From contig JBAQMZ010000054.1 of assembly GCA_049303315.1 (NCBI GenBank), positions 62,001-126,000 of the forward strand: a stretch of 64,000 bases of DNA, given 5' to 3'. Position 1 is the stretch's first letter. Every line of letters begins with the position of its first letter. This DNA comes from Methanoperedens sp049303315. Its GTDB lineage: Archaea; Halobacteriota; Methanosarcinia; Methanosarcinales; Methanoperedenaceae. The position numbers were made by a program, and so were the translations under genes. The notes beneath the pieces were generated by a model. The model was not told the origin of the DNA. It made no database searches and was given only the letters and a program-made list of their open reading frames with translations. Positions 43,299 to 51,360 of the stretch are shown piece by piece.

Positions 43299-44888
43299 AT
43301 GAATCTTAGACAACCAAACGCGAATGAAGCGACGCAGACCTTTAATCGCTCAAAAAGCGTATCCCCGATGTCAGGGATATGCACCCGGTGTATAGACGGT
43401 TGCCGCGGCAACTGCGAAATCTTCAAATCCTCATTCAGGGGACGTGAAGTGATTTATCCCGGACCCTTCGGAAACATAACCGCAGGCGCAGACAAGAACT
43501 ACCCGGTGGATTACTCCCATTTGAACATACAGGGCTACGCAGTTGGAGCATGGGGATTGCCGGAAGGAGAAGAACCCAATCCTGATACTGCAATATTCCC
43601 GAGAGTGAACACGGAGACCGAATACGGCTGGGATAAGAAAGTCCGCATGAAAGTGCCGATTTTCACAGGCGCGCTCGGCTCCACCGAAATCGCACGAAAG
43701 AACTGGGAACACTTCGCAGCAGGCGCGGCAATTTCGGGTATTACGCTTGTATGCGGTGAGAACGTGTGCGGCATCGACCCCGGACTTGTGCTTGACAGTA
43801 ACAAGAAGATTAAGAGCTCACCTGAAATGGACCGCAGGATAACCACTTACAAGAAATATCATGAAGGTTTTGGTGAAATACTTGTACAGATGAACGTGGA
43901 AGATACAAGGCTCGGCGTGGCTGAATACGTTTCATCGAAACATGACCTGGACACAATCGAGCTCAAATGGGGACAGGGCGCAAAATGCATAGGCGGCGAG
44001 ATAAAAGTCAACAGCATAGAGCGAGCGGTTGAACTCAAGAAAAGAGGTTACATCGTTACACCCGACCCGACAGACCCTGCGATAAAGGTTGCATACAAGG
44101 AAGGAGCTATAAAGGAATTTGAGCGGCACTCAAGACTGGGATTTGTCACAAAGGATGGATTCATGGATGAGGTTGACCGCTTGCGTGACCTTGGTTTCAA
44201 GAGAGTCACTCTGAAGACAGGCGCTTATTCCATGGTTGAAGCTGCAATGGCAATAAAATACTGCTCAGAAGCAAAGATAGACCTGCTCACAATAGACGGC
44301 GCGCCAGGCGGTACTGGCATGAGCCCCTGGCCTATGATGGAAGAATGGGGAATCCCGACATTCTACCTCCAGTCGCTTATCTATGAGTTCGCTGAAAAGA
44401 TGAGCAAGAAAGGCATGAGAGTACCCGACCTTGCAATGGCAGGCGGATTCTCAAGCGAAGACGGCGTGTATAAAGCGCTGGCAATGGGCTCACCGTATTT
44501 CAAGGCAGTATGTATGGGAAGAGCATTGATGATACCCGGGTTCGTGGGTAAGAATATCGGCAACTGGATAAAAGATGGAGACCTCCCCAAGACCGTTTCC
44601 GAGTTCGGCAGCAGGCCGGAAGAGATATTTGTCTGCTATGAAGAACTTGCACAGCGCTTTGGCGATGACATGAAGAATCTTCCGCTGGGAGCAGTTGGCA
44701 TTTACACCTATGCCCAGAAGTTCAGGACGGGCTTGCAGCAATTGATGGCAGGCTCGCGCAGGTTCAATATTTCGACTATCGGGCGACAGGACGTCATGGC
44801 TCTGACAGAAGAAGCTTCGAAGATTTCAGGCATACCTTACGTGATGAATGCATATCGGGAGACTGCTGAAGCAATTCTGGATGAGTAA
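43299..44888 (+). CDS. FMN-binding glutamate synthase domain protein (archaeal GltB type)
   Basis: 529 residues from MNLRQPNANEATQ, with GGAGG 5 nt upstream; an in-frame start at 43266 would precede this signal. Features: N-terminal Cys cluster CTRCIDGCRGNC, TM-barrel FMN/2-oxoglutarate site with VPIFTGALGSTEIA, ELKWGQGAKCIGGEI, TIDGAPGGTGMSPWP, LAMAGGFSSEDGVYKALAMG and GVYKALAMGSPY. It carries the synthase domain only, without the glutaminase domain, as is usual in archaea. The partner subunits are not in this window. Confidence 0.92.
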   Translation: MNLRQPNANEATQTFNRSKSVSPMSGICTRCIDGCRGNCEIFKSSFRGREVIYPGPFGNITAGADKNYPVDYSHLNIQGYAVGAWGLPEGEEPNPDTAIFPRVNTETEYGWDKKVRMKVPIFTGALGSTEIARKNWEHFAAGAAISGITLVCGENVCGIDPGLVLDSNKKIKSSPEMDRRITTYKKYHEGFGEILVQMNVEDTRLGVAEYVSSKHDLDTIELKWGQGAKCIGGEIKVNSIERAVELKKRGYIVTPDPTDPAIKVAYKEGAIKEFERHSRLGFVTKDGFMDEVDRLRDLGFKRVTLKTGAYSMVEAAMAIKYCSEAKIDLLTIDGAPGGTGMSPWPMMEEWGIPTFYLQSLIYEFAEKMSKKGMRVPDLAMAGGFSSEDGVYKALAMGSPYFKAVCMGRALMIPGFVGKNIGNWIKDGDLPKTVSEFGSRPEEIFVCYEELAQRFGDDMKNLPLGAVGIYTYAQKFRTGLQQLMAGSRRFNISTIGRQDVMALTEEASKISGIPYVMNAYRETAEAILDE

Positions 44889-44920
44889 AGGCAGTAAAGG
44901 CCTCTGAAACCAATAAACAG

Positions 44921-44952
44921 GGCTTTACGAAAGTAGAGCCTTTCTTTTTTTT
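44921..44952 (+). terminator. Intrinsic terminator after glutamate synthase gene
   Basis: GGCTTTAC-GAAA-GTAGAGCC forms an 8-bp stem with one G-U pair and a GNRA tetraloop, directly followed by TTTCTTTTTTTT. It begins 32 bp after the stop codon. This is the clearest terminator in the window. Confidence 0.8.
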
Positions 44953-45048
44953 GATTATCCATCGTAGTGACTTCAACGGGATGTTTTGCACCAAAACCAT
45001 TCAAGAAGTCATATAATTATTATATTCCTTTTGACTATTATATCCTTC

Positions 45049-45351
45049 ATGGAAATCAGGCTATCCCGACCATGCGTTGACGACCCCACCCGGTATATTG
45101 CGGAATGTCATCTCGGGAAAAAGGTGAATATTGAGAAATTGTGTGGTATTTTAAGGGAAACCGGCGCAAAGGAGCTAAAATGCTCAGTTAAACTTGGGGT
45201 TGCGCGTTTTGAACTGGAAGGGAGAAGCGTCATGTTATATCAAAGCGGGCGCGTTGATATACGGAAAATAAAGGACACCGGTGAAGCCGCAAAAGCAATG
45301 GAACAAATAATTTCTATAATAAAGGATGCCCTCAGCGATATATCCTCTTAG
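45049..45351 (+). CDS. Small hypothetical protein, archaeal
   Basis: 100 residues from MEIRLSRPCVDDPTRY; the upstream open frame to 44986 is hydrophobic and lacks support as part of the protein. It has a compact strand-helix outline (CGILRETGAKELKCSVKLGV, MLYQSGRVDIRKI) reminiscent of a TBP-like or ferredoxin-like half-domain, without clear assignment. A TATA-like tataattattatatt (about 45013-45027) is 25-30 bp before the ATG, suggesting a leaderless mRNA. The 3' end overlaps the convergent gene by 20 bp. Confidence 0.7.
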   Translation: MEIRLSRPCVDDPTRYIAECHLGKKVNIEKLCGILRETGAKELKCSVKLGVARFELEGRSVMLYQSGRVDIRKIKDTGEAAKAMEQIISIIKDALSDISS

Positions 45352-45649
45352 AGAATTCACCGATGGTATTACTGGTACTTTGAGCAATGGTATTCATCTT
45401 TTTATCAAGATGCTCCTCAACGCCTTTGATATTTATCCTGATGGAACGCTCTTTTGCATTAAGCGTTTCTTCAAGGTCCCGAAGCCTCTGGTCAAGCAAT
45501 AATATCATGACAGCAAGTGAACCTATCAACAGCATGGCGGAAATGATGATAACAGGGTCCGAATTGCCAAGACGTGTAAGCCATTTATAGGTCAATACAA
45601 TCGAAGACAGGGTCATAATGCCGGCAAGAGAAATATGTTTTATATCCAT
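45332..45649 (-). CDS. Small membrane protein with coiled-coil tail
   Basis: 105 residues: two membrane helices (ISLAGIMTLSSIVLTYKWL and VIIISAMLLIGSLAVMILLL) followed by a charged coiled coil (RLRDLEETLNAKERSIRINI). No catalytic motif. It could anchor or oligomerise at the membrane; function unknown. Convergent with the preceding gene. The 208 bp upstream (45650-45857) holds an AT-rich ttctatatatatag that may be its promoter and no other gene. Confidence 0.7.
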   Translation of the reverse strand: MDIKHISLAGIMTLSSIVLTYKWLTRLGNSDPVIIISAMLLIGSLAVMILLLDQRLRDLEETLNAKERSIRINIKGVEEHLDKKMNTIAQSTSNTIGEFSKRIYR

Positions 45650-45857
45650 TATCCACCTCGGAATCTTAATAACAAATTATTCTTTTCTATATATATAGAT
45701 TTAATGGAAAGCCTGCCGGGAATCTTTATATCTATCCTCATTGCATTTAAAATAGAATTCCCGGAGGGATGGATATTAGAGGATACGATGATGACAGGAA
45801 AACAAGATATATAGACGGGATAACACTTTAGCCCACTGATACCCATATTGATTATCT

Positions 45858-46466
45858 ATGCTGCGCCAAATCCCTCAATTAATGGATAAAGGCAAGCCGG
45901 TGAGCGTTCTTTTCACCGATGAAGAGGGCGAACAGACTCTTGAGCTGTATTGTGAACTGGTCCAGAAAGCAAGGTTTGGCGAATCGTTCCTCATAAAAAA
46001 CCAGGGCTGCAAAGTAGGAGAGTACGTGCTTGGCAATACGGAAATCACACCCCTTGATTATTATTACAAGTCAAGGAGATACCGGGATAAAAATGCAGCA
46101 AAGAACGTTGTCGCCAGTCTTCACCGGCTCACGAAAAAAGGAAAATCAATAAGGATCAGCCCTTATTCAGGCGGGGATTTTGATATCCTCCTCCTTTTCC
46201 TGAAACCTGAGCGTGCGATGCGTATTGTCCAGGCGCATGCTTACCATAGCGGGAAACCGGTTGAGTGGAGGACAGGCGGGATAGCATCGATATGCAGCGA
46301 CTGTACAACTTACCCGTTGCAGGGGAAGCTCGGGATATCGCTAGGGTGCAAGGGTTCGAGGAAACACAGTAAATACGGGGATGATGAGCTTGTAGTTGGT
46401 ATACCTTTTAAACTGGCAGAGGAAATCGATGAAGCGCTTGGGACTATTCCGGGAACTCATGAATGA
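45858..46466 (+). CDS. DUF169 family protein
   Basis: 202 residues matching DUF169: LLFLKPERAMRIVQAHAYHSG, WRTGGIASICSDCTTYPLQG, LGISLGCKGSRKHSKYGDDE, LVVGIPFKLAEEI. The conserved cysteines in CSDC and GCKGSR suggest metal or cofactor binding. The family is widespread in methanogens and relatives and has no firmly assigned function that I know. Confidence 0.88.
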   Translation: MLRQIPQLMDKGKPVSVLFTDEEGEQTLELYCELVQKARFGESFLIKNQGCKVGEYVLGNTEITPLDYYYKSRRYRDKNAAKNVVASLHRLTKKGKSIRISPYSGGDFDILLLFLKPERAMRIVQAHAYHSGKPVEWRTGGIASICSDCTTYPLQGKLGISLGCKGSRKHSKYGDDELVVGIPFKLAEEIDEALGTIPGTHE

Positions 46467-46516
46467 TTATTAACTTTGCTTTATTCAAATAGTATATATT
46501 TTAGAATGAACAATAA

Positions 46517-46858
46517 ATGATATTCATGTCAATTCTCAATAAAATCTCTAATTTTCTAAAGAAAAACACAGGGGCTTCTGAAAAAGAAGATAATAAATCC
46601 AGAGCCCATGGATATACGGGCAAATTTGTCAAACAAAACGGTATAGATATTGGTGAAAGCATTGCAGTTACCGAAAAAGGATTTATCGTAAAAAATCCGG
46701 AAGCGTTCATGTCTATTCCATTTGAAGCCGTAGTTGCCAATAGTGAAATTATTGCAGTCGGGGATTTTAACAGGGAAGAATCCGTCCAGCTTGGAAAAGA
46801 ATGGTTTGAGCGAAAAGACACACTGAAGTTTGACGAGAAAGGAATGCTCGTTAAGTGA
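46517..46858 (+). CDS. Hypothetical archaeal protein, 113 residues
   Basis: A basic N-terminal helix (ILNKISNFLKKN) and a small beta-barrel-like domain: YTGKFVKQNGIDIGESIAVT, FIVKNPEAFMSIPFEAVVA, IIAVGDFNREESVQLGKEWF. The second ATG at 46526 (MSILNK) may be the true start. It ends just before pth2 and is probably cotranscribed with it. Not recognised beyond being archaeal-like. Confidence 0.75.
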   Translation: MIFMSILNKISNFLKKNTGASEKEDNKSRAHGYTGKFVKQNGIDIGESIAVTEKGFIVKNPEAFMSIPFEAVVANSEIIAVGDFNREESVQLGKEWFERKDTLKFDEKGMLVK

Positions 46859-46868
46859 CGGGGCAGCC

Positions 46869-47216
46869 GTGACAGAGTACAAGCAATGCATCATTGTGCG
46901 CGATGACCTGAAATTGTCAAAGGGGAAGCTTGCAGTCCAGGTGGCGCATGCAGCAATCTCTTCTTATGAATGTGCACGAAAGGAGGCACGAGAAGCGTGG
47001 AAAGAGGGTGGGCAGAAGAAAGTGGTTTTGAGAGTTCCGGGATTGAAAGACCTTTTTGAATTGAAGGAGCTTGCAAGAAGACAGGGTTTGCCTTCCATGT
47101 TGATAACCGATGCCGGACTTACGGAGGTGCCGCCCGGAACGATTACAGTGCTGGGGATTGGTCCTGCTGAAGTCGGGGAACTGGATAAAATCACAGGGCA
47201 TTTGAAACTGCTTTAA
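46869..47216 (+). CDS. pth2: Peptidyl-tRNA hydrolase, archaeal/eukaryotic type (Pth2)
   Basis: Releases tRNA from peptidyl-tRNA. About 115 residues from a GTG (VTEYKQCIIVRDDLKLSKGK), chosen because the family N terminus begins at this point; an ATG at 46830 is in frame but overlaps the preceding gene. Signature segments: LAVQVAHAAISSYECA, KKVVLRVPGLKDLFEL, ITDAGLTEVPPGTITVLGIG and the C-terminal TGHLKLL. Confidence 0.95.
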   Translation: MTEYKQCIIVRDDLKLSKGKLAVQVAHAAISSYECARKEAREAWKEGGQKKVVLRVPGLKDLFELKELARRQGLPSMLITDAGLTEVPPGTITVLGIGPAEVGELDKITGHLKLL

Positions 47217-47295
47217 CTTTAACTGGTGAAAATGATGGGGTATTTTCGCTTTTTCACATTTTGATTGCTGATTACACAAAACCCTCAGACAGGTA

Positions 47296-47586
47296 TCAGT
47301 CTAAACAAAGTATTTTTTTCAACTCTTCAAATCGCTTTTTTCTGTCCGCATAACTATGATCTCTGATAAAGGCTTCTGCTTCTACAGATTCTTTTTCAAC
47401 TTCAGAAAAAATTCTCATCAACTCAGAACTATTCACTTCTCCTTTTTTTAATGACGTTTGGATGCTCTTTGCCACTACATTCAAAGGTTTAAACCTGTTA
47501 GTTACATACGATACTATGATACCCTTTATTCGCTTATACTTCATCTGATGAATTTCTTTAGATACTACGCCTTCTGCATCTGCCAT
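47296..47586 (-). CDS. Hypothetical protein, helical
   Basis: 96 residues, mostly helical and charged (FIRDHSYADRKKRFEELKKI), without signal peptide or membrane segment. AT-rich like the DnaQ gene beside it, which ends 34 bp upstream on the same strand. Not recognised; possibly an accessory protein of the exonuclease gene. Confidence 0.5.
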   Translation of the reverse strand: MADAEGVVSKEIHQMKYKRIKGIIVSYVTNRFKPLNVVAKSIQTSLKKGEVNSSELMRIFSEVEKESVEAEAFIRDHSYADRKKRFEELKKILCLD

Positions 47587-47619
47587 ATAGAAATCTCCTT
47601 AATTCATGATAATGTAATT

Positions 47620-48615
47620 TCAAAGCATTCGTAAAAAATCATCTTCGCTTATTAGCTCTATCTCCACTCCATTGTTCAACAATTTTTCAGCTTTTTCTAT
47701 TTTAGAACTCTTGCCATCTTCACCAACTTTGCGTAAGTCTTGACCCCCCATAACTAAATAATTGGTCGAGGATGCAACCGAAGTCCCGCAAAAGCCACCT
47801 TTATTAAAAACTAACTTTTGAGCTTCTGAACGAATCATTGCCTGTAATGCTCCTGTAAATACAAACGTTTTACCATAAAATGGGTGTGAAGGGTCAATTT
47901 GTTTGTTTTCGAGTACACATAGGTTTTTATAATGTCTTTCTGGTTTGCTTATTAAAGATTTATAATCATCTTTCTGCAATTTTTCAATTTTAATATCTGA
48001 ATTAATTTGTGCTCTTTCATATTCTCTGTGTTGTTTGATTGTTGAAGGTTTATAACCACCCAGATACAATTCTCCAATTTTTATATCTAATTTATTTTCT
48101 ATTTCTTCAGTAGAGTTAATTTCTGATTTTTGGAATGCTTTAACCGAAATACTTGCACAAACATTTGCATCTGAAAATGCATGGTGATGTTCTAATTCAA
48201 CACTCAACATATTTGCTAAATTTTTCAAATTATACGATAGCAGACCTTTCCAAACTTTTTTAGAAATTATATAACTGCAAGTATATTTAAGGTCAGGATA
48301 AGGAATGGAATAGGAATCTAAAACAGTTCTTAATACGCTTAAATCAAAGCTTGCGTTATGAGCAATTACTAAATTACCATCCAAATAATTTTTAATTTCA
48401 TCCCATAATGCATTAAATTCTGGCTGATTAACAACATCTTTTTCAGAAATACCGTGAATAGATATGTTAAATGGATTAAATCTCAGCTCAGGCGGTCTTA
48501 TTAGCCAAGATTTACTTTCAACAATTTTATCACCCTCAACAATCGCTACTCCTAGTTCACATACACTACTCCTTTTTTCGTTAGCCGTCTCAAAATCTAT
48601 TGCTACAAAATCCAT
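47620..48615 (-). CDS. DnaQ-like 3'-5' exonuclease with C-terminal BRCT domain
   Basis: 331 residues. The DEDD exonuclease domain shows FVAIDFETANEKRSSVCELG (ExoI with D and E), LVIAHNASFDLSVLRTVLDS (ExoII), and HHAFSDANVCASI (ExoIII with H...D, DEDDh type). After a linker, residues ~250-331 form a BRCT domain: GKTFVFTGALQAMIRSEAQK, TNYLVMGGQD, KAEKLLNNGVEIELISEDDF. This resembles bacterial PolC-epsilon-like repair exonucleases. AT-rich against its neighbours, suggesting transfer. Confidence 0.92.
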   Translation of the reverse strand: MDFVAIDFETANEKRSSVCELGVAIVEGDKIVESKSWLIRPPELRFNPFNISIHGISEKDVVNQPEFNALWDEIKNYLDGNLVIAHNASFDLSVLRTVLDSYSIPYPDLKYTCSYIISKKVWKGLLSYNLKNLANMLSVELEHHHAFSDANVCASISVKAFQKSEINSTEEIENKLDIKIGELYLGGYKPSTIKQHREYERAQINSDIKIEKLQKDDYKSLISKPERHYKNLCVLENKQIDPSHPFYGKTFVFTGALQAMIRSEAQKLVFNKGGFCGTSVASSTNYLVMGGQDLRKVGEDGKSSKIEKAEKLLNNGVEIELISEDDFLRML

Positions 48616-48641
48616 ATTTATATTTCAAATTGTAGAGCAAA

Positions 48642-49034
48642 TCAACTGCTTTTTAACCTGATATATTCCTTCTTCATGCACCTGTCCATGACAACCTCGA
48701 TACCCGCATCCCGCGCTTTTGCAGCAGCTTCCTCGTTCACGATACCCTCCTGCATCCACACAACTTTTGCTTTTATCTTAATTGCCTCATCCACAATGGG
48801 AGGAACAGCCTCAGCACGCCTGAAAATATCCACCACATCCACTTTTTCAGGTATGGAGAGGAGGTCTGGATAACATTTTTTCCCTTCCCATTCAGTCAAT
48901 TTCGGGTTTACAGGGATAATATTATACCCGTGCGAATCAAGGAAACTTGCCACAAAATGACTCGGGCGCTCAGGGTCATCCGAAATGCCCACGACTGCAA
49001 TGGTTTTGAAATTTAAAATATTCCCGATGGTCAT
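48642..49034 (-). CDS. CoA-binding domain protein (CoA_binding_2)
   Basis: 130 residues, a single Rossmann domain: TIAVVGISDDPERPSHFVAS, IIPVNPKLTEWEGKKCYPDL, VDVVDIFRRAEAVPPIVDEA, VVWMQEGIVNEEAAAKA, GIEVVMDRCMKKEY. This matches small CoA-binding proteins such as YccU. A regulatory role through CoA disulfide bonding is known for relatives. Its ATG overlaps the stop of the upstream microprotein by 1 bp. Confidence 0.92.
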   Translation of the reverse strand: MTIGNILNFKTIAVVGISDDPERPSHFVASFLDSHGYNIIPVNPKLTEWEGKKCYPDLLSIPEKVDVVDIFRRAEAVPPIVDEAIKIKAKVVWMQEGIVNEEAAAKARDAGIEVVMDRCMKKEYIRLKSS

Positions 49035-49165
49035 TATTTCAAACTTTCCAGGGTCTTAAGCTCGTTATATAATACCCTGCGCATTCGAATCAGGTTTAAA
49101 ATATAGGCTATCAAAACAATCCATACGATGACGAAAGCTGCATCCAAGTAACTCATGATAGCCAT
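49034..49165 (-). CDS. CcmD-like single-helix microprotein
   Basis: 43 residues: MAIMSYLDAAFVIVWIVLIA, YILNLIRMRR, then a polar tail ending LESLK. One N-terminal membrane helix followed by a basic patch is the outline of CcmD, which binds the heme exporter CcmABC in cytochrome c maturation. Size and outline alone are weak evidence, but the neighbourhood of heme synthesis genes supports it. Its stop overlaps the CoA-binding gene start (TAATG). A ctttatgtaa element about 25 bp upstream fits a leaderless start. Confidence 0.5.
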   Translation of the reverse strand: MAIMSYLDAAFVIVWIVLIAYILNLIRMRRVLYNELKTLESLK

Positions 49166-49218
49166 TTTATTCGCTGATTACATAAAGGTTAAGGTAACAA
49201 AAGATAATCCGTGATTTA

Positions 49219-50283
49219 TTGATAGAACATAAGGTAAAACCTCCAAGGCTTATTGCATGGGAGCTGACAAACGCCTGCAATCTTGCCTGCATACACTGCC
49301 GGGCGTCGGCTATTAAAGAGCCTGCGCCTGATGAATTATCCACGGCTGAAGCAAAACATTTTGTGGATGAACTGGTCGAGTACAAACCTATTATAATCCT
49401 GACCGGAGGTGAGCCGCTTCTGCGCGCTGATGTCTATGATATAGCACGGTATGCCACAGGACGCGGCCTGCGCGTAGTGCTTGCCACCAACGGGACTCTT
49501 CTAACACCAGAGATAGCCAGGAAATTAAAAGAATCGGGCATACAGCGGGTGAGCATCAGCATTGACGGGGCCACAAAAGAGACGCATGATACGTTCAGGG
49601 GAGAGCCCGGGGCATTTGAGGCTGCGCTCCGGGGAATTGATATTTTAAAGAAAGAAGGAATCAGTTTCCAGATAAACACCACAATAACGAAAAGGAACCT
49701 TGTTGAAATTCCGCGTATTTATGAATTTGCGCTTGAATTAAAAGCTTCTGCGCTTCACATATTCCTGCTTGTTCCCACAGGAAGGGGCGAGGAAATCGAA
49801 TCCGAGGAGATCCCGCCTGAGGAATATGAGCGCGTGCTTAACTGGTTCTATGACAGGAGCAAGGATAAGAGGATCCAGTTAAAAGCCACATGCGCCCCGC
49901 ATTATTTCAGGATAATGCGACAGCGCGCAAAAGCAGAGGGAATAAGGATTACACCCGAAACCCACGGGTTTGAAGCCATGACGAAAGGCTGCCTTGGCGG
50001 CTCAGCGTTTTGCTTCGTTTCAAGTAAAGGCGATGTCTATCCCTGCGGGTACCTTCCTGCGCTGGCGGGCAACATCAGGCAGAAGCCATTTAAGGCTATA
50101 TGGGAGAAATCAAAAGTCTTCAATGACCTTCGCGACCCGGGAAAGCTTAAAGGCAAATGCGGGAACTGCGAGTACCGCACCGTGTGCGGCGGGTGCCGCG
50201 CGAGGGCGTATGCGGCAACAGGCGATTACCTGGATGAAGAGCCGTATTGCGTGTATGTGCCGGTGAAAACGGTGAAATCATGA
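49219..50283 (+). CDS. ahbD: Heme b synthase AhbD (radical SAM)
   Basis: Last step of the siroheme-dependent heme pathway: decarboxylates Fe-coproporphyrin III propionates to the vinyl groups of heme b. 354 residues. The SAM cluster lies in TNACNLACIHCRASA, with GGEPLLRADVYD and ATNGTLLTPE as barrel motifs. The C-terminal SPASM part has KGCLGGSAFCFVS, PCGYLPALAGNIR, CGNCEYRTVCGGCRARAYAA. These are diagnostic of AhbD rather than AhbC. The start is TTG. Stop and start overlap with ahbA (ATGA). Confidence 0.95.
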   Translation: MIEHKVKPPRLIAWELTNACNLACIHCRASAIKEPAPDELSTAEAKHFVDELVEYKPIIILTGGEPLLRADVYDIARYATGRGLRVVLATNGTLLTPEIARKLKESGIQRVSISIDGATKETHDTFRGEPGAFEAALRGIDILKKEGISFQINTTITKRNLVEIPRIYEFALELKASALHIFLLVPTGRGEEIESEEIPPEEYERVLNWFYDRSKDKRIQLKATCAPHYFRIMRQRAKAEGIRITPETHGFEAMTKGCLGGSAFCFVSSKGDVYPCGYLPALAGNIRQKPFKAIWEKSKVFNDLRDPGKLKGKCGNCEYRTVCGGCRARAYAATGDYLDEEPYCVYVPVKTVKS

Positions 50284-50735
50284 TTTCCCTTGATGATGTT
50301 GATAAAAAGATTTTGAACGCTGTGCAACTTGATTTCCCGCTTGAGCACAGGCCGTTTGATGTACTTGGAAAAAGTCTCGGCTTAAAAGAGGAAGAGGTTA
50401 TAAGGCGTATCAGGCGGCTTCAGTCAGAGGGAGCTATTAGGCGCATAGGTCCGATAATCAGCACCAAAAAAACTGGTGGGGTGAGCACGCTTGTGGCTAT
50501 GAAGGTGCGGGAGGAGCGTGTGGATGAGGTTGCGGGGATTATTAATGAATATGATGAGGTATCGCATAATTATTTGAGACCTGCAAATTACAATATCTGG
50601 TTCACGCTTTCGGCTGAGAGTGAAGAGAGAATGCAGGAGATTCTGGGGGAGATTTCTGAGAAAACGGGGTGTGAGGTCATGAATTTGCCAACGAAGAGGC
50701 TGTTTAAGATCGGAGTGAAGTTTAATATAAGATAG
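50280..50735 (+). CDS. ahbA: Siroheme decarboxylase subunit (AhbA-type)
   Basis: 151 residues: Lrp/AsnC-like HTH (LDDVDKKILNAVQLDFPLEH, IRRIRRLQSEGAIRRIG) and ligand-binding domain (VSTLVAMKVREERVDEVAGI, SHNYLRPANYNIWFTL). Such proteins pair to decarboxylate siroheme to 12,18-didecarboxysiroheme. The start overlaps the ahbD stop. The A/B label follows the neighbour order I recall from methanogens and is less certain than the family; the presumed partner is at 56646. Confidence 0.9.
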   Translation: MISLDDVDKKILNAVQLDFPLEHRPFDVLGKSLGLKEEEVIRRIRRLQSEGAIRRIGPIISTKKTGGVSTLVAMKVREERVDEVAGIINEYDEVSHNYLRPANYNIWFTLSAESEERMQEILGEISEKTGCEVMNLPTKRLFKIGVKFNIR

Positions 50736-50750
50736 GCTAAAAAAAAAGAC

Positions 50751-51209
50751 ATGAACAACGAGTTCAAGCAGATAATTGATCAATTTCCATCTTTAATGAA
50801 ACAACTTGTCAACTCTCCGTTAAGATCATGTAGCGATCCGGGTAGTCCTCCTAGAAAAGGAATATATGTCTTTTATGAGAATGGTACTCCTATTTATGTA
50901 GGTAGAACTGATCGCATGAGGGCAAGGATTAAGGAACACGGTAGGCCCAGTTCAACTAATAACCATGCTCCGTTTGCTTTCAACTTAGCAAAGAAAAACG
51001 CAGTAGAGAAGGGCATTGATGTAAACATGCAGCGTGGTGTTCTTGAAAAAGATTCTATTTTTGCAGAACTATTTTCTGAAGCCAAAAAGAGAGTTTCTCA
51101 AATGTCAGTTAAGGTTATTGAAATTAATGATCCAATAATTCAGACAATTTTTGAAGTATATGCTTCTATTGACTTGAAAACAGAATTTAATGACTTTAAT
51201 ACACATTAG
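50751..51209 (+). CDS. GIY-YIG nuclease-superfamily protein
   Basis: 152 residues, AT-rich. The GIY-YIG core is GIYVFYENGTPIYVGRTDRM followed by RARIKEHG, with catalytic Tyr and Arg in place. The remainder is helical (FAFNLAKKNAVEKGIDVNMQ, SVKVIEINDPIIQTIFEVYA). No added DNA-binding domain. Possible homing or defence nuclease. It lies 15 bp after ahbA, at the left end of the segment that separates the two heme gene groups. Confidence 0.88.
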   Translation: MNNEFKQIIDQFPSLMKQLVNSPLRSCSDPGSPPRKGIYVFYENGTPIYVGRTDRMRARIKEHGRPSSTNNHAPFAFNLAKKNAVEKGIDVNMQRGVLEKDSIFAELFSEAKKRVSQMSVKVIEINDPIIQTIFEVYASIDLKTEFNDFNTH

Positions 51210-51360
51210 CTGATTGACGATTTGGCTTTTATTGAAATTAGATTCTATCTATTGGAAATTCCAGCTAATATTCCATGAGGTGTATCAAATATAAGATAAA
51301 ATATTCCCGCTACTGGAACATTTCGATAACTATTTATTCCTTGAAAGCCCATATCTCAGC

